From Burkholderiales bacterium (GTDB lineage Bacteria > Pseudomonadota > Gammaproteobacteria > Burkholderiales > Burkholderiaceae_C), in NCBI GenBank assembly GCA_016223165.1, contig JACRPO010000005.1, forward strand, positions 310,001-374,000: DNA of 64,000 nt. Direction: 5' to 3'. Shown piece by piece: positions 43,935 through 54,346 of the stretch. The translations under genes were made by a program, and so were the position numbers. The notes beneath the pieces are model-generated. The model was not told the origin of the DNA, did no database searches, and saw only the letters and a program-made list of their open reading frames with translations. How positions within the stretch are numbered: position 1 is the stretch's first letter; every line of letters starts with the position of its first letter.

Positions 43935-45008
43935 TCAGCGCTCGCCCTGCGGCGCGTGCGCCGCATCGGCGGCCGGCGCGAGCGCCGCACCGGCGGCCGG
44001 CGCGAGCGGCCAGCCCTGCAGGTGGCGCAGGGTGATCTCGGCCAGTGCCGAGATCCATCGCGGCCCGGCATTCAGGCACGGCACGTAGCGGAAGTCCTGC
44101 CCGCCGGCGGCGCTGAAGGCGGCACGCGCCTCGATGCCGATCTCCTCGAGCGTCTCGAGGCAGTCGGCGACGAAGCCCGGGCACATCACGTCGACGCTTT
44201 TCACGCCGGCGGTGGCGAGCTGCCGCAGCGTCGGCTCGGTGTAGGGCTCGAGCCAGCGTGCCTTGCCGAACCGGCTCTGGAAGGTGACCTGCACCTGCCG
44301 CGGGTCGAGCTGCAGCCGTTCGATCAGGAGGCGAGCCGTCTTCTGGCAATGGCAGAAGTAGGGGTCGCCGAGTTCCAGGGTGCGTGCGGGCATGCCGTGG
44401 AAGCTGAGCAGAAGTCGTTCGGCGCGCCCGTGCGCGCGCCAGTGCGCCTGCAGGTCCTCGGCGAGGGCCTCGACGTAGCCGGCATCGTCGTGGAAGGCGT
44501 CGACGAAGCGCAGCGCCGGCACGCGCCGCGTCTTGGCCGCCCACTGCATCACCTTGTCGAACGAGCTCGCGGTGGTGGCCGCCGAGTATTGCGGGTAGAG
44601 CGGCAGCACGAGCACGCGCGTGGCGCCGCTCTGCACGAGCCCGTCGAGCTGCCGCGGCAGCGCCGGTTCGCCGTAGCGCATGGCATGCGCGACCAGCACC
44701 TCGTGCCCGCGTTGCGCCATCGTTGCGTGCAGGGCCCGCGCCTGCCGCTCGGTCCACACGGCGAGCGGCGAGCCCTCGGGCATCCAGATGCCGGCGTACT
44801 TCGCCGCCGAGCGGCGCGGCCGCGTGCGCAGGATGACGCCGTGCAGCAGCGGCAGCCAGACGAGCCGCGGGATCTCGACGACGCGCGGGTCGGCGAGGAA
44901 CTCGGCGAGATACCGGCGCGTGGCCGCCGGCGTCGGCGCCGCGGGCGTGCCGAGGTTGACGAGCAGCACGGCCGTGCGCGCCGGCTGGCCGTGCCGGTGC
45001 GGGCTCAT
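43935..45008 (-). CDS. hemH: Ferrochelatase
   Basis: Inserts ferrous iron into protoporphyrin IX, the last step of heme synthesis. 357 residues from ATG 45008 (MSPHRHGQPARTAVLLVNLGTP). The N-terminal AVLLVNLGTPAAPT and the active-site LSFHGMPARTLELGDPYFCHC with its conserved histidine are intact. The C-terminus has an extra Ala/Pro tail of about 20 residues coded partly by an 18-base direct repeat (43967-43984 and 43991-44008). The start overlaps the upstream receiver stop by ATGA. Confidence 0.93.
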   Translation of the reverse strand: MSPHRHGQPARTAVLLVNLGTPAAPTPAATRRYLAEFLADPRVVEIPRLVWLPLLHGVILRTRPRRSAAKYAGIWMPEGSPLAVWTERQARALHATMAQRGHEVLVAHAMRYGEPALPRQLDGLVQSGATRVLVLPLYPQYSAATTASSFDKVMQWAAKTRRVPALRFVDAFHDDAGYVEALAEDLQAHWRAHGRAERLLLSFHGMPARTLELGDPYFCHCQKTARLLIERLQLDPRQVQVTFQSRFGKARWLEPYTEPTLRQLATAGVKSVDVMCPGFVADCLETLEEIGIEARAAFSAAGGQDFRYVPCLNAGPRWISALAEITLRHLQGWPLAPAAGAALAPAADAAHAPQGER

Positions 45009-45379
45009 TCCTTGCCCGACGGCCCGGCATGCCGGCGCAGGGCGGCCAGCACGAGCGGGACGTCGAGGGGCTTGCTCCAGCAGGCTTCGAAGCCGGCGGC
45101 GCGCGCCTGCACCTCGACCTGGGCGGGGTCGTCGGCCGAACAGAGATAGGCGGGCAGGCGGCGGCCGGCCTTCTGCCACAGGCGCGGCAGCAGGCTGAAG
45201 CCATCGCCGTCGGGCAGGTGCAGGTCGAGCACGAGCAGGTCGGCTTCGATGCGCTCGAGCAGCTCGAGCGCCTCGGCGGCGGTGCCGGCCGCCTCGACGC
45301 TCACGCCCGGCGCCATGCGGCACAGCTCGGCGAAGAGCAGGCTGTTGACGCGGTCGTCGTCGACGTAGAGCACGCGCAT
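45005..45379 (-). CDS. Stand-alone receiver domain protein
   Basis: 124 residues: only a CheY-like receiver. The acidic residues are Asp7-Asp9, the phosphoacceptor is Asp52 in LLVLDLHLPDG, and a lysine motif WSKPLD is present. There is no output domain. It overlaps hemH by ATGA, so the two are translationally coupled, an unusual pairing. The cyclase-FHA gene lies 100 bases upstream on the same strand. No histidine kinase is adjacent. Confidence 0.83.
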   Translation of the reverse strand: MRVLYVDDDRVNSLLFAELCRMAPGVSVEAAGTAAEALELLERIEADLLVLDLHLPDGDGFSLLPRLWQKAGRRLPAYLCSADDPAQVEVQARAAGFEACWSKPLDVPLVLAALRRHAGPSGKE

Positions 45380-45481
45380 GGGCGAGGGGAGCGGTGGACC
45401 GCCGGTCTGGGCCGAGGATGCTGGGGCGGCTGCAGCCTGCGGGGCAGTGGTGCGGTGGGGATCGTCGCGTGCCGCGCCTGC

Positions 45482-46438
45482 TCAGCGCGGATCGACGCCG
45501 AGCGACGCCTGCGTGTCGACGAAGCGCAGCACGTCGAACTCCACGGCCGCCGCGCCGGGGTCGGAGGGCGGGCCGCCGAGGCCGATGGCCCCGCTGCCGT
45601 GCAGCGTGCAGGTGCCGCGGCGCAGGCTGACGATCTCGCCGTCGTTGAAGCGCACGAAGGTGCCGTTGTAGCTGAGGTCGGTGAGCTGGAAGGCGCCGCC
45701 GTGCCAGTCGACACGGGCATGCGAGCGCGAGACGCGCGAGTCATCGACGCAGAAGGTGGCCTGGGCGCTGCGCCCCAGCACCACCGGCATCTGCTGGCTG
45801 GCGAAGACGCGGTTCAGGTTCGTCCAGGTCAGGCGCAGCCCGTCGGGCTCGAAGTCCTGGGCGACGCCGCTGAACTGCGTCGGCTGCCCCTCGGCGGCGC
45901 GGCGCCGGCCGCCCATCACGAACACCTGCACGGGCTCGACGCGGCCGCGCAGCACGAGGCGGTCGAGGCTGCGAAAGCGCGCCCGCATCTCCAGCGACAG
46001 GTCCTGCATGACCTCCACGGTGACGAGCGTCTCGTTGTCGCCGGCGTGGTCGAGCAGGCGGGCGGCGACATTGACGGCGTCGCCGTAGCAGTCGCCGGCC
46101 ATCTCGACCACCTCGCCGCGCGCCATCGCCACCTGCAGCCGCAGCGCACGCAGGCCCGACGAGGCGCCCCGTTCGCTGCCGCGCGTGACGATGGCGTCGA
46201 GCGTGTCGTGCATCTCGACGGCGCCCTCGAGCGCATCGCGCGGGTCGTCGAAGACGGCCATGAGGCCGTCGCCAAGCGTCTTGATGACGGTGCCGCCGTG
46301 CTCCTGCACCGACGTGCCGACCGCATTCACGCAATGCGTGACGACCGACGTGGCCTCGGCGTTGCCCAGGCTCTCGTACAGCGCCGTGCTGCCGCGCAGG
46401 TCGGCAAAGAGGACGGTACGTTCGGTGATCCGAGTCAC
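45482..46438 (-). CDS. Class III adenylate/guanylate cyclase-FHA domain protein
   Basis: 318 residues. The cyclase domain (1-180) keeps the metal-binding aspartates Asp13 (VLFADLRGST) and Asp57 (TLGDGLMAVF), and the transition-state residues Asn123 and Arg127 in GDAVNVAARLL. The FHA domain (about 215-290) has GRSAQATFCVDDSRVSRSHARV and SYNGTF, i.e. the phosphothreonine-binding Gly, Arg, Ser, His and Asn. No membrane segment is seen, so it is soluble and probably responds to phosphoprotein partners. The purine substrate cannot be read from sequence alone. Confidence 0.88.
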   Translation of the reverse strand: MTRITERTVLFADLRGSTALYESLGNAEATSVVTHCVNAVGTSVQEHGGTVIKTLGDGLMAVFDDPRDALEGAVEMHDTLDAIVTRGSERGASSGLRALRLQVAMARGEVVEMAGDCYGDAVNVAARLLDHAGDNETLVTVEVMQDLSLEMRARFRSLDRLVLRGRVEPVQVFVMGGRRRAAEGQPTQFSGVAQDFEPDGLRLTWTNLNRVFASQQMPVVLGRSAQATFCVDDSRVSRSHARVDWHGGAFQLTDLSYNGTFVRFNDGEIVSLRRGTCTLHGSGAIGLGGPPSDPGAAAVEFDVLRFVDTQASLGVDPR

Positions 46439-46510
46439 GTGGGTGTCGGGTGGCGCAGGCTGGTGTAGCCGAGTTTAGCGGGCGCGCCCGGCACGCCCGA
46501 CCCCCAAGAA

Positions 46511-48871
<2,361 letters not shown>

Positions 48872-49202
48872 GCGTTTCCTTCGGGCGGAGCTTCGGGTGG
48901 GTCTCTGTCAGCTCGTTCGAGTGCGTGGGGCGGGCCCGGGTTGCAGGTCGCGCCCGAAGGCACGGCCGAGCGCGCGCCCACGCCGACGGCCGGCGTGGTG
49001 CACGCCGACCCTGGACATCGGTTTACGCATGAGACCCGAGCCGGCAAGCTCGCGTGACTGTCTGGGGTTGCAGCCCTTGCGGGTGGGGGGTTGACCTGTG
49101 TGACCCTTGTCGAGGGTGGTCGGGGCCCGGAGGTGCTGCCGTCACTCTTGCCGCTGCGAAGAACGGCGGATTATACAGAAATGGAGGCGTCGGCCTGGCC
49201 CG
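48872..49202 (-). other. 331-base gap between dnaG and rpoD: rpoD leader
   Basis: No credible gene on either strand. It holds the rpoD leader on the minus strand: a perfect -10 hexamer at 49170-49175, and a stem-loop CCACGCCG (48978-48985) with CGGCGTGG (48991-48998) around a 5-base loop. The rest is GC-rich with no other signal I can support. Confidence 0.55.
49170..49175 (-). promoter_or_regulatory. Candidate rpoD promoter -10
   Basis: On the minus strand TATAAT, a perfect -10, preceded directly by TG and followed by CCGCC. The sequence 16-18 bases upstream does not resemble TTGACA, so it would act as a -10-dominated promoter. It predicts a leader of about 290 bases. Confidence 0.55.
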
Positions 49203-50957
49203 TCAGCCTTGGTCCATCACCTGCCTGGCGACCTGCAGGGCCTGCTCCAGCGGCCCGCTGCGCCGAACCTGCGCCACCGCGGCCTTCAACTCGTCCAGCG
49301 CCGGCTCGGTGGGCAGTTCTGCGCCGTCGACGAGCGCCGTGGCCTGCGCGCCCCAGGCCTCGCCGCCAATGGCCTCGCGCAGCACCGGCCAGCCCTCCGC
49401 GCCATGGTCATGCACCCAGCGATCGATCCAGCGGAACAGCTCGCAGTGCCAGGTCGGCAGGGCGACAAGGAGCTCATGGTCATCGGCCGGCAGTTGGTCC
49501 CACCACTCGCAGCGCTGCAACAGATGCCGTGCCACCTGGTCCTGCGGCAGGCGTGCCGTCCGGCGCGGTGCGGTGGCTGCAGCGATGCCGCGCCTGCCGC
49601 CGGTCGGCGTCGAAGCGCGCCGCATCGGCCGGCCCCAGCGCAGGGCGAGATCGTCGCGCGGCAGACGCGCCACCTCGGCGACTTCGGCCAGGACCTGGTC
49701 GCGCAGCGTGCCGTCCGGGAGCGCTTGCCACAGCGGCTTGGCTTGTGCAACGAGACGTGCCCGGCCTTCGGCTGTCTCCAGATCCTGCCCCTCGGCAGCC
49801 TGCTCGATGAGCTGGCGCGACAGCGGCACCGCCGCCGCCACCGCCGCGCGGAAGGCCTCCGCCCCGAGCTCGCGCACGAAGCTGTCGGGGTCGTGCTCGG
49901 GCGGCAGGAACAGGAACTTGACGCTGCGCAGGTCCGTGGCATGCGGCAGCGCCGCCTCCAGTGCGCGCGCTGCGGCACGGCGGCCGGCGGCGTCGCCGTC
50001 GAAGCTGAAGACCACGGCGTCGGTGAAGCGGAAGAGCTTTTGCACGTGCTCGGCCGTGCAGGCGGTGCCGAGTGTCGCCACCGCGTTGGCGAAGCCGTTC
50101 TGCGCCAGTGCTACCACGTCCATGTAGCCCTCGACGACGAGCACGTAGCCGGCCTCGCGCAGCGCCTGGCGCGCCTCGAACAACCCGTACAGCTCGCGCC
50201 CCTTGCTGAACAGGGGTGTCTCGGGCGAGTTCATGTACTTCGGCTTGCTGTCGTCGAGCACGCGACCGCCGAAGCCGATGACATCGCCGCCGACGCCGCG
50301 GATGGGGAACATGATGCGGTTGCGGAACCAATCGTAGCGGCCGCGTTCGCCGCGCTCACCACTGTCGCCGGCGTGGCCCGCCTCGTCTTCCTCGCGCATG
50401 CGCACGAGGCCTGCCTCTTCGAGCCGCGGGTCGTCGTACCGGCCGAAGACGCCGGCCAGCGTGCGCGAGCCCGGGGGCGCGAAACCGAGGCCGAAGCGCG
50501 CCGCGATGGCGCCGGAAAGGCCGCGGCCCTTGAGGTAGTCGATGGCGCGCGGGCTCGCCTTGAGCTGGGCGCGGTAGAAGTCGCAAGCCTTCACGAGGAG
50601 CTCGCCGAGCGTCTGACGGCGCTGCCGCAACGTGGCCTGTCGCTCGCGTTCCTCGGGGCTCGCCTGCTCCTCGGGCACCGTCATGTTGACGGCCTGGGCG
50701 AGGTCGCGCACTGCCTCGACGAACGACAGGCCGAGGTGCTCGGTGAGGAAGCGGATGGCGTTGCCGCCGGCACCGCAACCGAAGCAGTAGTAGAAGCCCT
50801 TGCCCGGCGTCACCGAGAAGCTCGGGCTCTTCTCGGCATGGAAGGGGCACAACCCCATCAGGTTGCCGCCGCTCTTCTTCAGCTCGACGTGGCGGCCGAT
50901 CACGGCACCGATGTCGGTGCGGGCGATGAGGTCGTCGATGAAGCCCTGCGGGATCAC
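49203..50957 (-). CDS. dnaG: DNA primase
   Basis: 584 residues from GTG 50957 (family N-terminus MIPQGFIDDLIARTDI). The zinc ribbon has C-P-F-H and CFGC in CPFHAEKSPSFSVTPGKGFYYCFGCGAGG-like arrangement, residues about 38-66. The RNA polymerase (TOPRIM) domain shows VVEGYMDVVALAQNG and the downstream SFDGDAAGR. A DnaB-interacting C-terminal helical domain follows. The start is only 10 bases after the stop of the GGDEF-EAL gene and lacks a clear Shine-Dalgarno, suggesting coupling to it. No rpsU precedes it. Confidence 0.94.
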   Translation of the reverse strand: MIPQGFIDDLIARTDIGAVIGRHVELKKSGGNLMGLCPFHAEKSPSFSVTPGKGFYYCFGCGAGGNAIRFLTEHLGLSFVEAVRDLAQAVNMTVPEEQASPEERERQATLRQRRQTLGELLVKACDFYRAQLKASPRAIDYLKGRGLSGAIAARFGLGFAPPGSRTLAGVFGRYDDPRLEEAGLVRMREEDEAGHAGDSGERGERGRYDWFRNRIMFPIRGVGGDVIGFGGRVLDDSKPKYMNSPETPLFSKGRELYGLFEARQALREAGYVLVVEGYMDVVALAQNGFANAVATLGTACTAEHVQKLFRFTDAVVFSFDGDAAGRRAAARALEAALPHATDLRSVKFLFLPPEHDPDSFVRELGAEAFRAAVAAAVPLSRQLIEQAAEGQDLETAEGRARLVAQAKPLWQALPDGTLRDQVLAEVAEVARLPRDDLALRWGRPMRRASTPTGGRRGIAAATAPRRTARLPQDQVARHLLQRCEWWDQLPADDHELLVALPTWHCELFRWIDRWVHDHGAEGWPVLREAIGGEAWGAQATALVDGAELPTEPALDELKAAVAQVRRSGPLEQALQVARQVMDQG

Positions 50958-50967
50958 CGCGAGGATT

Positions 50968-53952
50968 TTAGGTTCCGGCGGGTTGCTGCACGCCCACGAC
51001 ACCACCATTGCCGCTCTGCGGCAATGCCGGCGCGAGCGCGAAGATGCCGCGGTACTCGCGCACCCAGTGCGCGACGCGGTCGACACGCATCGGCGCGGCG
51101 ATGCCGTTGCCCTGGCCGATGTCGCAGCCCAGTTCCAGCAGCGCGCGCGCCTGCGCCGGCGACTCCACGCCCTCGGCGACGACGCTGCAGTTGAAGGTGC
51201 GCGCGAGGCCGATCACGCCTTCGACGATGGCGCGGTCGTGCGCGTCGTCGAGCATGTGGTGCACGAAGCTGCGGTCGATCTTCAGTACGTCCACCGGCAG
51301 CCGCTTGAGGTAGGTGAGGGTGGAGTAGCCGGTGCCGAAGTCGTCGAGCGCGAAGCGCACGCCAAGCGCGCGGCAGCGCGCCATGAGGGATGAGGTGACT
51401 TCGATGTCGGCATGGGCCGCCGTCTCCAGCATCTCGAGCTCGAGCCGCTCGGCCAGCGGCTCCGAGCGCCGCGCCAGCAGGGCCGCCAGGCGCATCGCGA
51501 AGTCGGGTTCCTGCAGGTGGCGCGCCGAGATGTTGACGCTGACCGAAAGATCGAGCCCCGCGCGCTGCCACTGCACGAGATGATCCAGCGCCTGTGCGAG
51601 CACCCAGTCGCCGACGCGCGCCGAGAGGCCCGTGTTCTCGATCAGCGGCAGGAACTGCATCGGCGCGATCAGGCCTTGCTGCGGGTGGTCCCAGCGCAGC
51701 AGCGCCTCGAGCCCGAGCACGCGGCCCGTGCGCATGTCGACCTTGGGCTGGTAGAAGAGCGCGAACTCGTGCAGGTCGAGCGCCTCCTGCACGCGGCCGA
51801 TGGCCATCACCCGTTCCTCGGTGCGGCGGCGGTTCTCGGGGTCGAAGAACAGGTAGCCGTTGCGCCCGGCCTGCTTGGCGCCGTACATCGCGTGGTCGGC
51901 GTGGCGCAGCAACGTGTCGGCGTCGCTGCGGTCGACAGGGTAGATGGTGGCCCCCATGCTCGCGCTCACCTGCACCGGCTCGGCCTCGGCGTCGATGACG
52001 TACGGCTGCGCCACCACGCGCAGCACGCGCTCGACGGCGAGGCGGGCCTCCTCGATGGTGCCGGCGCGCAGCAGGAGCACGAACTCGTCGCCGCCCAGGC
52101 GGGCGGCGGCGTCGGCCCAGTTCTCGCGGCTGCGCAAGGCGCTGCGCAGGCGGCCGGCCAGGTCCACGAGCAGGCGGTCGCCGGCGGCGTGCCCGTGCCG
52201 GTCGTTGACGGGCTTGAAGTGGTCGATGTCCAGGTAGCACACGACGAGGAGGTAGCCGTCGCGGTCGGTGCTGCGCATGGCGTCGAGCAGCAGCTGCGAC
52301 AGGCGGGCGCGGTTGGGCAGGCGCGTGAGCTCGTCGAAGTGCGCCTGGCGCTCGAGCTGCTCGCGCTGCACGCGCTGCTCGGTGATGTCGGCGATGACGA
52401 CGACGTGATAGTCGGGCCGGCCCACCTCGCCGGATGCGCCCGGCACCGCGGAGATGGTTGTCTGCAGCGTCAGCGGCAGGCCGTCGCCGCGCTTCTCGAA
52501 GAGCTCGCCGCGCCAGCCGCCCTGGGCGCGCAGCGCCGCCCACATGGCCGCGCGCTGCTCGCGCGCCAGCGGATCGGCCGGGTCCGGGCGCAGCAGCGAG
52601 GGCACGCGGCCGAGCATCGACTCGCGCGTCGTGCCGAGGATCTCGCCGTAGGCCGGGTTGACGTCGAGCGTGCGCATCTCGGCGTCGGTGACGAGCAGCC
52701 CCTCGTGCAGGTGCTGGAAGAGGTTGAGCGACATGCGCTGGCGCTCGAGCGCCTCGTGCCGCTCGTGGATGTCGGCCAGCGTCACGAGCACGCGCGTCGG
52801 CTTGTCGGCCGCGTCACGCTCGGTGACGAGCAGCGTGGCTTCGAACCAGCGCCAGCCGCCGGCCTCGGGCAGGCGCAACTCCACCTGGCGGCGCCCGCTG
52901 GCGCCGGTCTTGACGGCTTCGAGAGCGGCGGCGAGCCGCGGCTGGTCGTCGCGGTGCAGCTGCGCGACCCAGGCCGCGGGATCCCAGCGGCGGGCGCGGA
53001 AATGCGTGAGGGCGCGCCAGGCGGCGGAGGCGAAGCCGGCACCGGTGGCGAGGTCCCAGTCGGCGACACCGAGGCGCGAGCCGTCGAGCGCCCATTCCCA
53101 GCGTTGCGCCTTGCCGGCCCAGGCCACCGCCGCGCCATGGGCGCCGAGCAGCGCGGCCACGCAGGCCGCGCCCCAGACGACGAGTGCAGCGCCGAACTCG
53201 GTGCGCAGCGTCTCGGTCATGGGCAGGTCGTTCAGCGCCGTGGCGGCCACCAGCATGCCCAGCATGGTGGCACCGGCGGCGAGGGTGAAGTGCCCTCGCA
53301 GCGCGAGCGCAGCGGCGAGCAGCGGCATGCCGAGCGCGGTGAGCAGCTGCAAGGCCGGGCCCATCTGCGGCAGCGCCCACAGCGCCGCCAGAGCGCCGAC
53401 GACGGCGAGCAGCGCGAACAGTGTCTCGCGCCAGTCGGCCTGCGGCTGCAGCGCCTGCAGCACGCGCCGGTCGGTGGCCAGCCCGGCGGCGGTGGCCAGC
53501 AGCATGCCGAGGGCGAGGATGCTCCAGCCGGCCACCCCGCTCGGCCACCAGAGTTCGCCCTGCGCCGCCGCCACCCAGGCACTCAGCACGAGCGAGGGGA
53601 CGGCCGCCGCGAGCGGCACGACGAGCACGAGCGCGCCGACATCGCGCGAGCGCTCCAGGCGTGGGTCGAAGGCGAGCAGGCGCAGCAGTCGCACCGAGAT
53701 GATGACGGTGGCCGTCACGGCCAGCACCGCATAGGCGCCGAGCGAGACCCCGTAGGCACCGCCGGCCATCGCCGACACCAGGCCGGTCAACACCGCCACC
53801 AGCATGGCCCAGCCGAAGCGCAAGACCATTGCCAGCGCCAGCCCGGCCGGCAGGGCGACCCAGGTCCAGGGCTCCGCCGGCGGCCACGAGAGCGCGCCGG
53901 CATAGGCCAGGGCCACGGCGGCCAGCGCCACCGTGATCCAGCGCAGAGGCAT
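50968..53952 (-). CDS. Membrane GGDEF-EAL (cyclic di-GMP) protein
   Basis: 994 residues from ATG 53952; TTG 54018 and GTG 53967 are alternative starts. About eight transmembrane helices occupy the first 290 residues (a MASE-like sensor). Two PAS regions follow (about 290-420 and 425-560). The GGDEF domain has an intact LGGDEF. The EAL domain has LEALLRW, NISARHL, ALDDFGTGYSTL, LKIDRSF and AEGVES, so phosphodiesterase activity is plausible. The inhibitory I-site R-x-x-D is NWAD (coded at 52111-52122), i.e. lost. It makes or degrades cyclic di-GMP in response to a membrane or cytoplasmic cue and sits directly upstream of dnaG. Confidence 0.9.
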   Translation of the reverse strand: MPLRWITVALAAVALAYAGALSWPPAEPWTWVALPAGLALAMVLRFGWAMLVAVLTGLVSAMAGGAYGVSLGAYAVLAVTATVIISVRLLRLLAFDPRLERSRDVGALVLVVPLAAAVPSLVLSAWVAAAQGELWWPSGVAGWSILALGMLLATAAGLATDRRVLQALQPQADWRETLFALLAVVGALAALWALPQMGPALQLLTALGMPLLAAALALRGHFTLAAGATMLGMLVAATALNDLPMTETLRTEFGAALVVWGAACVAALLGAHGAAVAWAGKAQRWEWALDGSRLGVADWDLATGAGFASAAWRALTHFRARRWDPAAWVAQLHRDDQPRLAAALEAVKTGASGRRQVELRLPEAGGWRWFEATLLVTERDAADKPTRVLVTLADIHERHEALERQRMSLNLFQHLHEGLLVTDAEMRTLDVNPAYGEILGTTRESMLGRVPSLLRPDPADPLAREQRAAMWAALRAQGGWRGELFEKRGDGLPLTLQTTISAVPGASGEVGRPDYHVVVIADITEQRVQREQLERQAHFDELTRLPNRARLSQLLLDAMRSTDRDGYLLVVCYLDIDHFKPVNDRHGHAAGDRLLVDLAGRLRSALRSRENWADAAARLGGDEFVLLLRAGTIEEARLAVERVLRVVAQPYVIDAEAEPVQVSASMGATIYPVDRSDADTLLRHADHAMYGAKQAGRNGYLFFDPENRRRTEERVMAIGRVQEALDLHEFALFYQPKVDMRTGRVLGLEALLRWDHPQQGLIAPMQFLPLIENTGLSARVGDWVLAQALDHLVQWQRAGLDLSVSVNISARHLQEPDFAMRLAALLARRSEPLAERLELEMLETAAHADIEVTSSLMARCRALGVRFALDDFGTGYSTLTYLKRLPVDVLKIDRSFVHHMLDDAHDRAIVEGVIGLARTFNCSVVAEGVESPAQARALLELGCDIGQGNGIAAPMRVDRVAHWVREYRGIFALAPALPQSGNGGVVGVQQPAGT

Positions 53953-54049
53953 CAGCGTGCCGGCCACCCAGGCCAGCGTGCGCTCGCGCAGCCCGCTGAA
54001 TTGCCGCTGCTTGGTCAAGGGGGTGCCGGGTCGACGCTTGACGGACGCG

Positions 54050-54322
54050 TCAGGCCTCGGGCGGCACGTAGCCGGCCGGGCGCTCGGCTCCTTCACCGAA
54101 GAAGAACTGTTCCATCTGCCGCGCCAGGTACTGCCGGGCCCGCGCATCGGCCAGGTTCAGCCGGTTCTCGTTCACGAGCATGGTCTGGTGCTTCTTCCAC
54201 ATCTCGAACGCCTCCTTGCTGACGTTGTCGTAGATGCGCTTGCCCAGTTCGCCGGGGTAGGGCGCGAAGGAGAGGCCCTCGGCCTCCTTCTTCAGGTAGA
54301 CGCAGTTCACCATGCGGGCCAT
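54050..54322 (-). CDS. Probable Fe(II)-trafficking protein (YggX family)
   Basis: 90 residues. [39 protein letters not shown] includes the conserved Cys7 and the family stretch. YggX protects iron-sulfur clusters and is SoxRS-linked in enterobacteria. It has its own ATG at 54322, 24 bases after argA, and is followed 97 bases later by the GGDEF-EAL gene. Confidence 0.93.
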   Translation of the reverse strand: MARMVNCVYLKKEAEGLSFAPYPGELGKRIYDNVSKEAFEMWKKHQTMLVNENRLNLADARARQYLARQMEQFFFGEGAERPAGYVPPEA

Positions 54323-54346
54323 CGGGCACCTCGTGATTCGGACATC

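Noticed and set aside
50356-54222. Long open frames on both strands across dnaG and the GGDEF-EAL gene
   Set aside because: They overlap genes with clear catalytic motifs and carry no motifs of their own.
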